Of a stretch of DNA of 64,000 nt, positions 43,469 to 50,762 are shown in pieces. The translations under genes were made by a program, and so were the position numbers. Position 1 is the first letter of the stretch, and each line of letters opens with the position of its first letter. A model generated the notes under the pieces. The model saw only the letters and a program-made list of their open reading frames with translations. It did no database searches and was not told the DNA's origin. This DNA is from Polaribacter sp. Hel1_85. Its GTDB lineage: Bacteria; Bacteroidota; Bacteroidia; Flavobacteriales; Flavobacteriaceae. The stretch spans positions 1,369,001 to 1,433,000 of the forward strand of contig NZ_JPDS01000002.1 of the NCBI RefSeq assembly GCF_000766795.1, given 5' to 3'.

Positions 43469-43651
43469 ATGAGTTACCCAAAATTTGTAATTAGAAAAAG
43501 TAGTAATAATAAGTATTATTTCAATCTGTATGCTACTAACTTTAAAGTTATTGCAACTAGTGAAATGTATGAAACTAAAAGTGGATGTAAAAATGGAATT
43601 GAGTCTGTTAAAGAAAATGCTTCAAAAGCAGGAGTAGATGAAGATTTGTAA
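43469..43651 (+). CDS. YegP-like DUF1508 protein
   Basis: A 60-residue protein matching one YegP unit: KFVIRKSSNNKYYFNLYATNFKVIATSEMYETKSGCKNGIESVKENA (read in parts as FVIRKSSNNKYYFNL and SEMYETKSGCKNGIESV). Full-length YegP carries two such units; this is the single-unit form. Biochemical role unknown. The spacer before it contains a degenerate hairpin plus TATTTTTG box. Confidence 0.82.
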   Translation: MSYPKFVIRKSSNNKYYFNLYATNFKVIATSEMYETKSGCKNGIESVKENASKAGVDEDL

Positions 43652-43666
43652 CTACATTTTTTTAAG

Positions 43667-43693
43667 CCTTACGGAAACCCGTAAGGTTTTGTT
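43667..43693 (+). terminator. Hairpin of the CCTTACG family, best copy
   Basis: CCTTACGG / CCCGTAAGG pair around AAA (43667-43686) and are followed by TTTTGTTTTTT, then TACTTTTG (a TAnnTTTG -7 box) before the next gene. The core ACGGAAACCCGT is identical to the hairpin at 41936. Confidence 0.85.
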
Positions 43694-43741
43694 TTTTATA
43701 GAGTTTACTTTTGAATTAATATTAATTTAAAACTTAAAATT

Positions 43742-43894
43742 ATGGCAGTAGAACATACAGAACACAATGGAAAAGTACATAAAGGGTTTAAAGGTGGAAA
43801 TACAGGTTGTGGAATAGACACAACTGAAAAACCTACACACTGGAAAAATACTTATAAATCAATTTCTTGTAATAAAGATGGTTGTAAAAATTAA
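43742..43894 (+). CDS. Small Cys-rich unknown protein
   Basis: A 50-codon ORF: MAVEHTEHNGKVHKGFKGGN then TGCGIDTTEKPTHWKNTYKS and ISCNKDGCKN. No signal peptide; three Cys and four His in 50 residues suggest a metal-binding or disulfide peptide. It is supported by a TACTTTTG -7 box, a purine-rich stretch before the ATG and a tight 5-bp gap to the following lipoprotein gene. Confidence 0.55.
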   Translation: MAVEHTEHNGKVHKGFKGGNTGCGIDTTEKPTHWKNTYKSISCNKDGCKN

Positions 43895-43899
43895 GTAAT

Positions 43900-44100
43900 A
43901 TGAAAAAGCTAACCATCATTTTTATATTTCTAATTAGTGTTTCAAGTTTTATCTCTTGTGAATCAGAAGAAGATAAAGAATGGACATGTGGAACTCATAA
44001 TGGAAAAACATTATATACAGGTCCAGAAGGAGGTTGTTATTATTACAATAGTAATAATAACAAAACGTATGTAGATAGATCTGAATGTAATAATTGTTAA
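43900..44100 (+). CDS. Lipoprotein with PBCV-adaptor-like domain
   Basis: A 66-residue predicted lipoprotein with lipobox FISC (Cys 20). The short mature chain CGTHNGKTLYTGPEGGCYYYNSNNNKTYVDRSEC contains the GP-x-GGCYYY-x-N-x(4)-K-x-YVDRS pattern of the PBCV-specific basic adaptor domain, first named in chlorella virus proteins and scattered in Bacteroidota. The family domain was proposed as an adaptor; experimental function is unclear. Preceded by the 50-codon ORF and followed by the DUF4236 gene on the same strand. Confidence 0.6.
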   Translation: MKKLTIIFIFLISVSSFISCESEEDKEWTCGTHNGKTLYTGPEGGCYYYNSNNNKTYVDRSECNNC

Positions 44101-44102
44101 TT

Positions 44103-44348
44103 ATGGGGTTCAGATATCAAAAAAGAATAAAACTAGGAAAAGGTTTTGGGTTGAATCTCAGTAAATCTGGAATTTCATCAAGCTTAAGAACCAAAAAAGG
44201 AACAATTGGTACAAAAGGGTTTTCTGTAAGAACTGGTATTCCTGGGTTAACGTTTAGAAAAACGTTTTCTAAATCTTCTGGTGGTTGTTTAGGTTTTTTT
44301 TTATTACTACTCACTTTCAGTATTTCAATATTCACATTAATTAAATAA
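44103..44348 (+). CDS. DUF4236 protein with C-terminal TM helix
   Basis: An 81-residue protein started at the ATG at 44103, since the upstream in-frame TTG lies over the preceding stop. The N-terminal 57 residues match DUF4236: MGFRYQKRIKLGKGFGLNLS, then SGISSSLRTKKGTIGTKGFSVRTGIPGLTF. A TM helix follows (LGFFLLLLTFSISIF). DUF4236 is a small beta domain found in many defence- and stress-linked operons, function unknown. It is 2 bp from the TerB-like gene. Confidence 0.8.
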   Translation: MGFRYQKRIKLGKGFGLNLSKSGISSSLRTKKGTIGTKGFSVRTGIPGLTFRKTFSKSSGGCLGFFLLLLTFSISIFTLIK

Positions 44349-44350
44349 TT

Positions 44351-44743
44351 ATGATTTCAACCGAATTAAAAAGTCATTTTCTAAGATTGTATCAAATGGC
44401 ATTTTCTGATGATAATTTTGATGTTTTAGAAATGCAAATGCTTTATAAGTTTGCAGAAGAAAGAGAAATATCAAAAGAACAATTGAACGAAATTTTATTA
44501 AACCCTTTTCATGATTCTTCAATACCAGAATCATTAGAATTAAGAGTTGAATATTTATATGATTTAGCTGTAATGATTTGGGCAGACAAAGAAGTTACAG
44601 AAGATGAATACACAACACTAAAAAAGTATTGTAAAAAATTTGAGTTTTTAGATGAAAACATTACTCAATTAGCAGACTACTTATTGGATTCGGCTAAAAA
44701 AAATATCAGTAAAGAAGAAATTATTAAAAGTGTAAATTCATAA
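44351..44743 (+). CDS. TerB-like helical protein
   Basis: A 130-residue protein with the TerB (tellurite resistance B) fold pattern: helices with acidic loops FLRLYQMAFSDDNFDVLEMQ and YDLAVMIWADKEVTEDEYTTL, each with the D-x-x-(V/I/F)-x-x-x-E metal-binding layout. TerB-type domains often act as small membrane-proximal adaptors. It is 2 bp from the DUF4236 gene and 2 bp from the four-TM gene, forming a coupled group. Confidence 0.8.
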   Translation: MISTELKSHFLRLYQMAFSDDNFDVLEMQMLYKFAEEREISKEQLNEILLNPFHDSSIPESLELRVEYLYDLAVMIWADKEVTEDEYTTLKKYCKKFEFLDENITQLADYLLDSAKKNISKEEIIKSVNS

Positions 44744-44745
44744 AA

Positions 44746-46017
44746 ATGGAAGCAATTAAAAATTTGTTTAAACTAAAAAACAATACTGTTTCTAAACAAC
44801 AAACAGAAATAGGAGAAGACACAGAAGAGGCAAGAGAGCAAATGAGAGTTACTTACTACCAAAGTGGTTATGGAGCTTCAACCAAAGCATCTGGAGGTGC
44901 ACTTACATTTAGTGTAGGTCTTCAAAATTTGTACAATAGTTTTGAGAATTTATGTAGAAAACAATTAAATGAACAGCAAATACTAAAACAACCTTATGCT
45001 GAAGAACAAGAAAAACAAAGAACAGAACTAAAAAAGAGGGATACAGCATTGTCTATTCATGAAGAACAAAAAGAAACTATTAAAAAAGAAATTGACAATT
45101 TAAAATTTCAAATGATAGATGTCAAACAAAATCCAGAAACCTATGGTATTGATGCAGATAAAAGACCAAAAGCACAGTTTTACATAGGTCTTGTGTTGTT
45201 ATTACCAATTACAATCTACTTGTTTGTTTTTTATGTTTCTGCATCTTATTCTGCTTTTTTTAAAGATTTTGAAACTAGTAGTTTAACTGCAGCAATATTT
45301 GCCCCAAATGCATTAACAAATGCTATTTCAGATGGTTGGTTAGAAGCTGTTTTTGTAGGGACAATTCCATTTGTTTTTATGGGGTTAGGATATTTAGTTC
45401 ATATGTTTCAGAAAACAAAAGGTGTTTCCTCATTTATAAAATTAGCGGCTTTATTTGTGCTTACATTTATTTTTGATGTCATATTAGCTTATTTAATTGA
45501 AAAAAAGATTTTTGATTTTGAAAGGGTATTAGGTGAAAGCTTTTCTCCTTCAATAGCAATAAGTAGTGTGAATTTTTGGGGTATTATTTTTGCTGGTTTT
45601 ATTGTCTATATTATTTGGGGATTAGTCTTTGATTTTGTTATGAAAGAGCATGAAAATGTTGATAAAATAAGAGCTTTTATAAGCGCTAAAAAAGAAGAAA
45701 TCAAAAACTTAAATAGTAATAGTGTTGAATTAGCAACTAAAGTTGAAGACTTGAAGCATGAATTGACATCCATAAAAGGAAAAATCTCTGAATTACAATC
45801 AAAGATTGATGGATTTATCTTTCCTGTAAAAGAATATTTACATTATCACTATCAATACAAAGAAGGTTGGTATCAAGCTATTAATTCAGAATTAAAGTTT
45901 CCTCAAAAACAATTAAATGAGTTAAAAAATGAATGTGAAGAAGTTGCACAAAAACATTTAAGTGAATTAAAATTACTAGATATGGATTTTCAACAACTAG
46001 TATTTTCTAAAAGCTAA
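44746..46017 (+). CDS. Four-TM coiled-coil membrane protein
   Basis: A 423-residue inner-membrane protein. A cytosolic N-terminal region (1-140) ends with a coiled coil (about 85-130, EEQKETIKKEIDNLKFQM). Four TM helices follow (about 145-166, 201-220, 232-252, 277-298). A second cytosolic coiled coil lies near 305-360 (LATKVEDLKHELTSIKGKIS), with a final helical part. Family not recognised. It sits 2 bp after the TerB-like gene and 3 bp before the vWA-like lipoprotein gene; a single membrane complex with parts on both sides is likely. Confidence 0.75.
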   Translation: MEAIKNLFKLKNNTVSKQQTEIGEDTEEAREQMRVTYYQSGYGASTKASGGALTFSVGLQNLYNSFENLCRKQLNEQQILKQPYAEEQEKQRTELKKRDTALSIHEEQKETIKKEIDNLKFQMIDVKQNPETYGIDADKRPKAQFYIGLVLLLPITIYLFVFYVSASYSAFFKDFETSSLTAAIFAPNALTNAISDGWLEAVFVGTIPFVFMGLGYLVHMFQKTKGVSSFIKLAALFVLTFIFDVILAYLIEKKIFDFERVLGESFSPSIAISSVNFWGIIFAGFIVYIIWGLVFDFVMKEHENVDKIRAFISAKKEEIKNLNSNSVELATKVEDLKHELTSIKGKISELQSKIDGFIFPVKEYLHYHYQYKEGWYQAINSELKFPQKQLNELKNECEEVAQKHLSELKLLDMDFQQLVFSKS

Positions 46018-46020
46018 ATA

Positions 46021-46929
46021 ATGAAAACGATAAAAAACATAATTTCCATTTGTACTTTATTTTTTCTTTTTTTTTCCTGTGCCAAAGGCTCAATAAAAAA
46101 AGAAGAAGTGAAAATTATACAAAATAAAGATTCAGGACAGAACACAAGTAAACAGAATTTAAATATTAGTTTTCTATTGGATCTTTCTGATAGAATTGAT
46201 CCTAAAAAATATCCAAATGAATCCATGGAATTCTATCAGAGGGATATCGCTTATATTAAATCGGTTTATGAAGCTTTTAATATGCATTTACGAAACAAAA
46301 GAGTGCGACAAATGAATGATAGGATACAAATGTATTTTGATCCAGCTCCATTAAATGAAAATATAAACAGAATTTCGAGTCAATTAAAATATCATATTTC
46401 AAGAGACAATGTAAACCTAGAGTTGTTAGATGAAATCAAAGAAGTTTATAGTTTTAGACCAAAAGAAATTTATGAGTTAGCTATTGAGGATAATCTATAC
46501 ATTGGCTCAGATACTTGGCGTTTTTTTAAAAATAAAGTCAAAGATTATTGCATTGAAGAAAATTACAGAAATATTTTAGTAATTTTAACAGATGGATATA
46601 TTTATCATAGAAATACCAAAATAATAGAAGACAACCAAACAAGCTATTTAACGCCACAAGATATTCGAAAATTCAAATTAACAAGTAGAAATTGGAAAGA
46701 GAGAATTGAGAAAGAAAATTATGGATTTATTCCTGCTGTTGAAAATTTAAATAATTTAGAAGTATTGGTTTTAGGTATCAACCCAGACAAGAAAAATGCT
46801 TATGAACAAGATGTTATTGTTAAATATTGGAATGATTGGTTTAAAGTCATGAAAGTGAATAAATATGAAATTAAAAATGCTGGACTTCCATCTAATATGG
46901 ATAAAATTATCAAAGATTTTATTCTTTAG
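46021..46929 (+). CDS. vWA-like lipoprotein
   Basis: A 302-residue lipoprotein (lipobox FFSC, Cys 20). After a short linker the first beta strand is NISFLLDLSDRID near 48-60, resembling the MIDAS D-x-S-x-R strand of von Willebrand A domains. A later strand is NILVILTDGYIYH near 188-200, giving the D-G turn of the second MIDAS loop. Helices between would complete the fold. A divergent but plausible vWA domain, placed outside the membrane and coupled to the four-TM gene. Its ligand is unknown. Confidence 0.7.
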   Translation: MKTIKNIISICTLFFLFFSCAKGSIKKEEVKIIQNKDSGQNTSKQNLNISFLLDLSDRIDPKKYPNESMEFYQRDIAYIKSVYEAFNMHLRNKRVRQMNDRIQMYFDPAPLNENINRISSQLKYHISRDNVNLELLDEIKEVYSFRPKEIYELAIEDNLYIGSDTWRFFKNKVKDYCIEENYRNILVILTDGYIYHRNTKIIEDNQTSYLTPQDIRKFKLTSRNWKERIEKENYGFIPAVENLNNLEVLVLGINPDKKNAYEQDVIVKYWNDWFKVMKVNKYEIKNAGLPSNMDKIIKDFIL

Positions 46930-46954
46930 AACTAATTGTCATTAACTGAAAAAA

Positions 46955-47440
46955 ATGCAAAAAATAATTTTTTTATTGTTTTTAACAATCTTATTGAGTT
47001 GTCATAATAATTCTGTAAACCGTCAAAACTTAAATGAATTTACAGCAAAAGTAATAGGGATTAAAGATGGGGATACAATTGAAGTCTTATTTGAAAACAA
47101 ACCAATTATTATTCGTTTAGAGCATATTGATTGCCCAGAAAAAAGACAGCCTTTTGGTAAGAAAGCAAAACAATTTGTATCTGATAATATTTTTGGGAAA
47201 CAAGTAATAATAATTTCAAAAGGTAAAATAGATAGGTGGAAAAGGCTAATTGCTGTTGTAGAATTTGAAAATGGAGAAAACTTGAATAAATTACTTGTGT
47301 TAAATGGATTAGCAATGCACTTTAAAAAATATTCAAAAGATATTAGCTACAACATAATTGAAAAAGAAGCAAGACAAAATAAAGTAGGTATGTGGTCTCA
47401 ACAAAATGTAATAGAACCTTGGAATTTTAGAAATAATTAA
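46955..47440 (+). CDS. Thermonuclease (SNase) family lipoprotein
   Basis: A 161-residue exported nuclease with lipobox LLSC (near residue 16). The staphylococcal nuclease domain begins FTAKVIGIKDGDTIEVLF with the conserved GDT. RLEHIDCPE supplies the catalytic Arg and metal Asp, RQPFGKKAKQFV the Glu/Gln-side helix, and KVGMWSQQ the C-terminal signature. Most active-site elements are present. It would cut DNA or RNA in the periplasm or at the surface, in keeping with an island of exported proteins. 15 bp from the preceding gene region. Confidence 0.88.
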   Translation: MQKIIFLLFLTILLSCHNNSVNRQNLNEFTAKVIGIKDGDTIEVLFENKPIIIRLEHIDCPEKRQPFGKKAKQFVSDNIFGKQVIIISKGKIDRWKRLIAVVEFENGENLNKLLVLNGLAMHFKKYSKDISYNIIEKEARQNKVGMWSQQNVIEPWNFRNN

Positions 47441-47444
47441 AAAA

Positions 47445-47696
47445 ATGACAAATACAAAAAAACTACTTTTAACTTTTAGTCTTTTTATTTTTTTAACTGC
47501 CTTTCAAACACAAGAAAAGGAAGTTTTTATTTGTACTACAAAATCAAGTAAAACGTATCATTTAAAAAAAGAATGTAAAGGTTTAAAGCGATGTAAGTCT
47601 AAAATAAAAAAAATAACAAAAAAGAAAGCTGAAAATGTAGGGAGAATTTTATGTAAATTAGAGAAGAAAGAGATTAAAACTAAAGAAAAATCATAA
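47445..47696 (+). CDS. Small exported Cys-rich protein
   Basis: An 83-residue exported protein with signal peptide (LLTFSLFIFLTAFQ). The body contains VFICTTKSSKTYHLKKECKGLKRCKSKI, then A-x-x-x-GRILCKLE. Four Cys and the YHLKKEC pattern resemble the first module of the protein at 42892 and the Ada-type YH...C motif. Lys-rich overall. It starts 4 bp after the thermonuclease stop. A terminator follows. Confidence 0.7.
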   Translation: MTNTKKLLLTFSLFIFLTAFQTQEKEVFICTTKSSKTYHLKKECKGLKRCKSKIKKITKKKAENVGRILCKLEKKEIKTKEKS

Positions 47697-47702
47697 TAGA
47701 TA

Positions 47703-47738
47703 AAAAGCCTCATTTCTTTAACGAAATGAGGCTTTTAA
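47703..47738 (+). terminator. Terminator ending the island
   Basis: AAAAGCCTCATTTC (47703-47716) and GAAATGAGGCTTTT (47723-47736) form a strong 14-bp stem with a 6-base loop just after the last island gene. Confidence 0.9.
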
Positions 47739-47852
47739 CTTCTACTTTTTCTATCACAACTAATTAGTAGTTAGTTGACATTTAATTTAAAAATTGATAT
47801 TACAAATTTAGAAAACTACCTTGACAACAAACCGCGTATAAATACCTGTTTT

Positions 47853-48764
47853 TTAACTTCTTCTTTTTCTTTCAATCGTTTTCTTTGTATCAACCTTTCT
47901 TTTTGTAGATCTATTTGTAGTAGTTGGTTTTCTGTTAATACTTTTCTCAATTTTATTTTTAGAAACTGAATTTCTGTTAGTATTTACATTAGATCTTCTA
48001 GTAGTAGAATTTGTGTTTCTTTTTTCAGTAATAACTTTTCTATCAGAATTTACAGAAGTTGGTTTTCTATAAGTTGTATTGCCTCTTCTTGTATTCGTTT
48101 TAGTTGAATTCTTTAAAATAGTTGAAGCTGGTTTTCTTCTTCTTAAAGTTTTACTTCTTTTACCAATATTAGCATTAGGGTTCGCTCTATAGTAATAATA
48201 GTTTTTGTCTTCTCTAATTTTAAAATAATTTCTTCTAAAATCATTTCTATAGAAATATGCATCATTGTAATTAAAGATATCTCCAATATTCAGATTAATT
48301 CTAAAACCATTATAGTTGTAATAATTATTCTTTACATTTCCGTAAAAAGTAGGATTTCCCCAATAGTTATACCTCACTGTTAAGTTACCTACATTGGTTA
48401 ATTTACCTCTATAGTATCTCATAAAAACATTTCCAATTCTGGTTACATTTCCATTTCTATCGTAGTTAATAAAAGAGTTTCCAATTCTACTGATTCTTCC
48501 TCTATAATCTCTATCAATGTTAATACCGCTTTCTCTTCTGGTACGATTACCGTTATAATCGTAATAAGTATCATTATAATGTGAGTTAAAATCAAATTCA
48601 CCGTTTGTGAAAATGAAGAATTCAACTCCACGTTCAACAAAATTTACAGCATTGTTGTAAGAGTAACTAAACCCAATTCTGTTTGGTAATTCGTTGCCGT
48701 TTTTGGCTTCAACAGTAGAAACCATCATGAACATTCCTAATAATATAAGTACACCTTTTTTCAT
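47853..48764 (-). CDS. Secreted protein with YD-type Asn/Gly/Arg repeats
   Basis: A 303-residue exported protein; signal peptide MFMMVSTVEA (cleavage near 21). Residues about 60-150 form repeats of roughly 20 residues on the pattern N-Y-D-x-x-G-(N/R)-x-(T/S)-R-I-G-N (INYDRNGNVTRIGN, FMRYYRGKLTNVGN, VRYNYWGNPTFYGN). Residues from 190 are a basic Arg/Lys/Thr/Asn-rich tail (RKPTTTNRSTKRKVDTKK). Resembles YD/Rhs-like beta strands in style only. Family not recognised. It is monocistronic. Confidence 0.7.
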   Translation of the reverse strand: MKKGVLILLGMFMMVSTVEAKNGNELPNRIGFSYSYNNAVNFVERGVEFFIFTNGEFDFNSHYNDTYYDYNGNRTRRESGINIDRDYRGRISRIGNSFINYDRNGNVTRIGNVFMRYYRGKLTNVGNLTVRYNYWGNPTFYGNVKNNYYNYNGFRINLNIGDIFNYNDAYFYRNDFRRNYFKIREDKNYYYYRANPNANIGKRSKTLRRRKPASTILKNSTKTNTRRGNTTYRKPTSVNSDRKVITEKRNTNSTTRRSNVNTNRNSVSKNKIEKSINRKPTTTNRSTKRKVDTKKTIERKRRS

Positions 48765-49012
48765 AATTTATGGTTTTAAGGGTTTTGCCTACTCTAAATA
48801 CTTTTCGGCTTCCGTATTTGATTATCATAATTTCAAAGAGTGTGCCAAAAAAATACAAGACTATTAATAAAACGTATTATGCTTTAAGTATAATTGTGTA
48901 TTTTGTTGATTTTTAATGAATTAAAGTTAATGGTAATTATTTTTTAAATAATCGATAAGAACTTGTAAATTGAACAAAATTTTAACGACTTAAGAAAATC
49001 AAAAAGAGATTT

Positions 49013-49510
49013 ATGATTGATGCCATCGAGAAAAACCTACAAAGAGGAATAAACTTATTAAATACGATTTCAAACGAACAATATTCAGATGCCTCTGTTG
49101 CTCCATATTATTCTAGTATAGGATGTCATATACGTCATGTTTTAGATGTATTCTCTTGTGTTTTTGAAGGATTAGAAGCAAATAAAATTTACTTGAATAA
49201 AAGAAATAGAAATGAATTGCTAGAATTGAATACCAATTTAGGTATTGAGTATTTTAATGAAATTATTCATAAACTTAAAGGAATAAATCCAACAGAATTT
49301 ACCAAAACGATTTCAGTTACAGACGATTTAGGAGCAGGTTTAGAATCAGCAGATTATACATTATCAGCAATTTTAATGCAAGCGCATAGTCATGCAACAC
49401 ATCATTTTGCTAGTATTGGTTATATAATATATCAATTAGGAATTGAATTACCAGATACAGATTTTGGTTTTAACCCTACAACTCCAAAAATAAGAGCAGA
49501 AAGAAATTGA
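49013..49510 (+). CDS. DinB family protein
   Basis: A 165-residue four-helix metalloprotein. The DinB/YfiT signature appears as CHIRHVLDVF near residue 42 with two His, and HSHATHHFASIGYI near 124, giving the third metal His. The family includes thiol-S-transferase-like enzymes; the physiological substrate is not predictable. It faces the minus-strand group at 49523 convergently. Confidence 0.87.
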   Translation: MIDAIEKNLQRGINLLNTISNEQYSDASVAPYYSSIGCHIRHVLDVFSCVFEGLEANKIYLNKRNRNELLELNTNLGIEYFNEIIHKLKGINPTEFTKTISVTDDLGAGLESADYTLSAILMQAHSHATHHFASIGYIIYQLGIELPDTDFGFNPTTPKIRAERN

Positions 49511-49522
49511 GAATAATTCTCT

Positions 49523-50515
49523 TTAGTTTAATTGTAAAATATAAACGGTATCATTTTGCTTTACAAAAACTTCAGAACAGTTTGTAGGATGTAGAAATTG
49601 ATATTCTTTTTGATGATTAAAACATGTTTTATCTATACAAAATAGAGCTTCAAAGTCTTTTGTTCCTTTAGAATTATATCTTGATATTTTATAAGTTTCA
49701 ATATCGATTTGTATTTCTATTATAAACCAAGCACCACTTCCAATTCCACCTAACCAAGTTCCTTTTTTTAATTCAAAAACTTTTTTATTGGGTAATTCCG
49801 TTCCAATTAAATTGGGCTCTCCTTTAAATTTTTTAAAAAATGAAGCTTTGTATTCTTTTGTAATAGATCTGTTTTTGTAATTTTTAATTTGTTGATTGTA
49901 AATAGTGTAAATACAATTATTTGTACTTCCTTTTATTACATTTCCAATAGGACTTGGAGTAAATAAATTAGATTGTTTTAGTTGCTTAGTAATTTTTTCA
50001 TTTGTAGAAGAAGCAATAATTGTATCTGTAACAAAACGAGCACAATTAGTTCCGTTTTTTATAAAAGCGCCATAAGGAATTTCCTTTTCATCTATAAGTT
50101 GATGAATAAAATTTTTAGCTTTATTAAAGTCGATTTTTTCATTTGTACTGGCAACTAATCTACCATCACCATGTGTTTTTTCTGGATGTTTTTCAATCCA
50201 AAGTAAAATTTCTTTTAGATTATTTAATTCACCATTTTCAAATGTAGCTTTTATACCAACTTCTACATCTGGGTCTGTTTTTTTAGAGCGAACACGTCCA
50301 TTTCCATAAGTAGTAATGTATCTTCCAAAATCGAAATAATTGATTTCTGAATTCCCTTTTTGTATCAATAACAATGCAGCATGACCAGCTTGTACAGCAT
50401 GTTTGCCTCCAATACCTATTTTTGGCCAAATCTTACTAGATTTTTCCCAATAAGCAGGCCTCACAACTGTATCTGGATAAGAGAGAATTACTATTATTCC
50501 GTCAGAATTTTGCAT
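49523..50515 (-). CDS. NlpC/P60-like protein (DUF6695 type) in the murQ group
   Basis: A 330-residue soluble protein I recall as the DUF6695 family. VQAGHAALLLIQKG...YFDFGRY near residue 41 and GTNCARFVTDTII near 159 resemble the His and Cys motifs of circularly permuted NlpC/P60 (LRAT-like) cysteine hydrolases. The Cys in GTNCARF is the likely nucleophile. No signal peptide is visible. It follows the DUF6095 and murQ genes within 4 bp, suggesting work on peptidoglycan fragments. Confidence 0.7.
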   Translation of the reverse strand: MQNSDGIIVILSYPDTVVRPAYWEKSSKIWPKIGIGGKHAVQAGHAALLLIQKGNSEINYFDFGRYITTYGNGRVRSKKTDPDVEVGIKATFENGELNNLKEILLWIEKHPEKTHGDGRLVASTNEKIDFNKAKNFIHQLIDEKEIPYGAFIKNGTNCARFVTDTIIASSTNEKITKQLKQSNLFTPSPIGNVIKGSTNNCIYTIYNQQIKNYKNRSITKEYKASFFKKFKGEPNLIGTELPNKKVFELKKGTWLGGIGSGAWFIIEIQIDIETYKISRYNSKGTKDFEALFCIDKTCFNHQKEYQFLHPTNCSEVFVKQNDTVYILQLN

Positions 50516-50519
50516 TCTT

Positions 50520-50762
50520 TTAATTATTAAATAAGGCTTTTAATAAAATTTTAAAAGTTTTAAACGCAAAGTAAATTGTAAAAACCACTAAAACTCCTGC
50601 AACAAATAAAATCACATAAGACAAATACTCTTTAGGTGTATTTTCAAACTTTTTTAAAGCTTTAAAACCCATTGTTAATGTTATGGGAGAAGCAATAAAT
50701 AGAAAAATTAAAAGGCCTAAATATTTTAATCCTTTGCCTAATAAATTTACATCTGTACTCAT
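50520..50762 (-). CDS. DUF6095-type small membrane protein
   Basis: An 80-residue protein with two TM helices (about 13-31 and 46-68) joined by a basic loop KALKKFENTPKE. It matches the flavobacterial DUF6095 family in size and motif (KGLKYLGLLIFLF). It overlaps the murQ stop by 4 bp and leads into the NlpC/P60-like gene by 4 bp. Function unknown. Confidence 0.75.
   Translation of the reverse strand: MSTDVNLLGKGLKYLGLLIFLFIASPITLTMGFKALKKFENTPKEYLSYVILFVAGVLVVFTIYFAFKTFKILLKALFNN

Noticed and set aside
41936..43693. Integron attC sites with captured cassettes
   Set aside because: The hairpins are too short, lack the R/L box layout of attC and end in T runs like terminators; no integrase gene is in the window. 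The cassette-like layout is reported as a finding instead.
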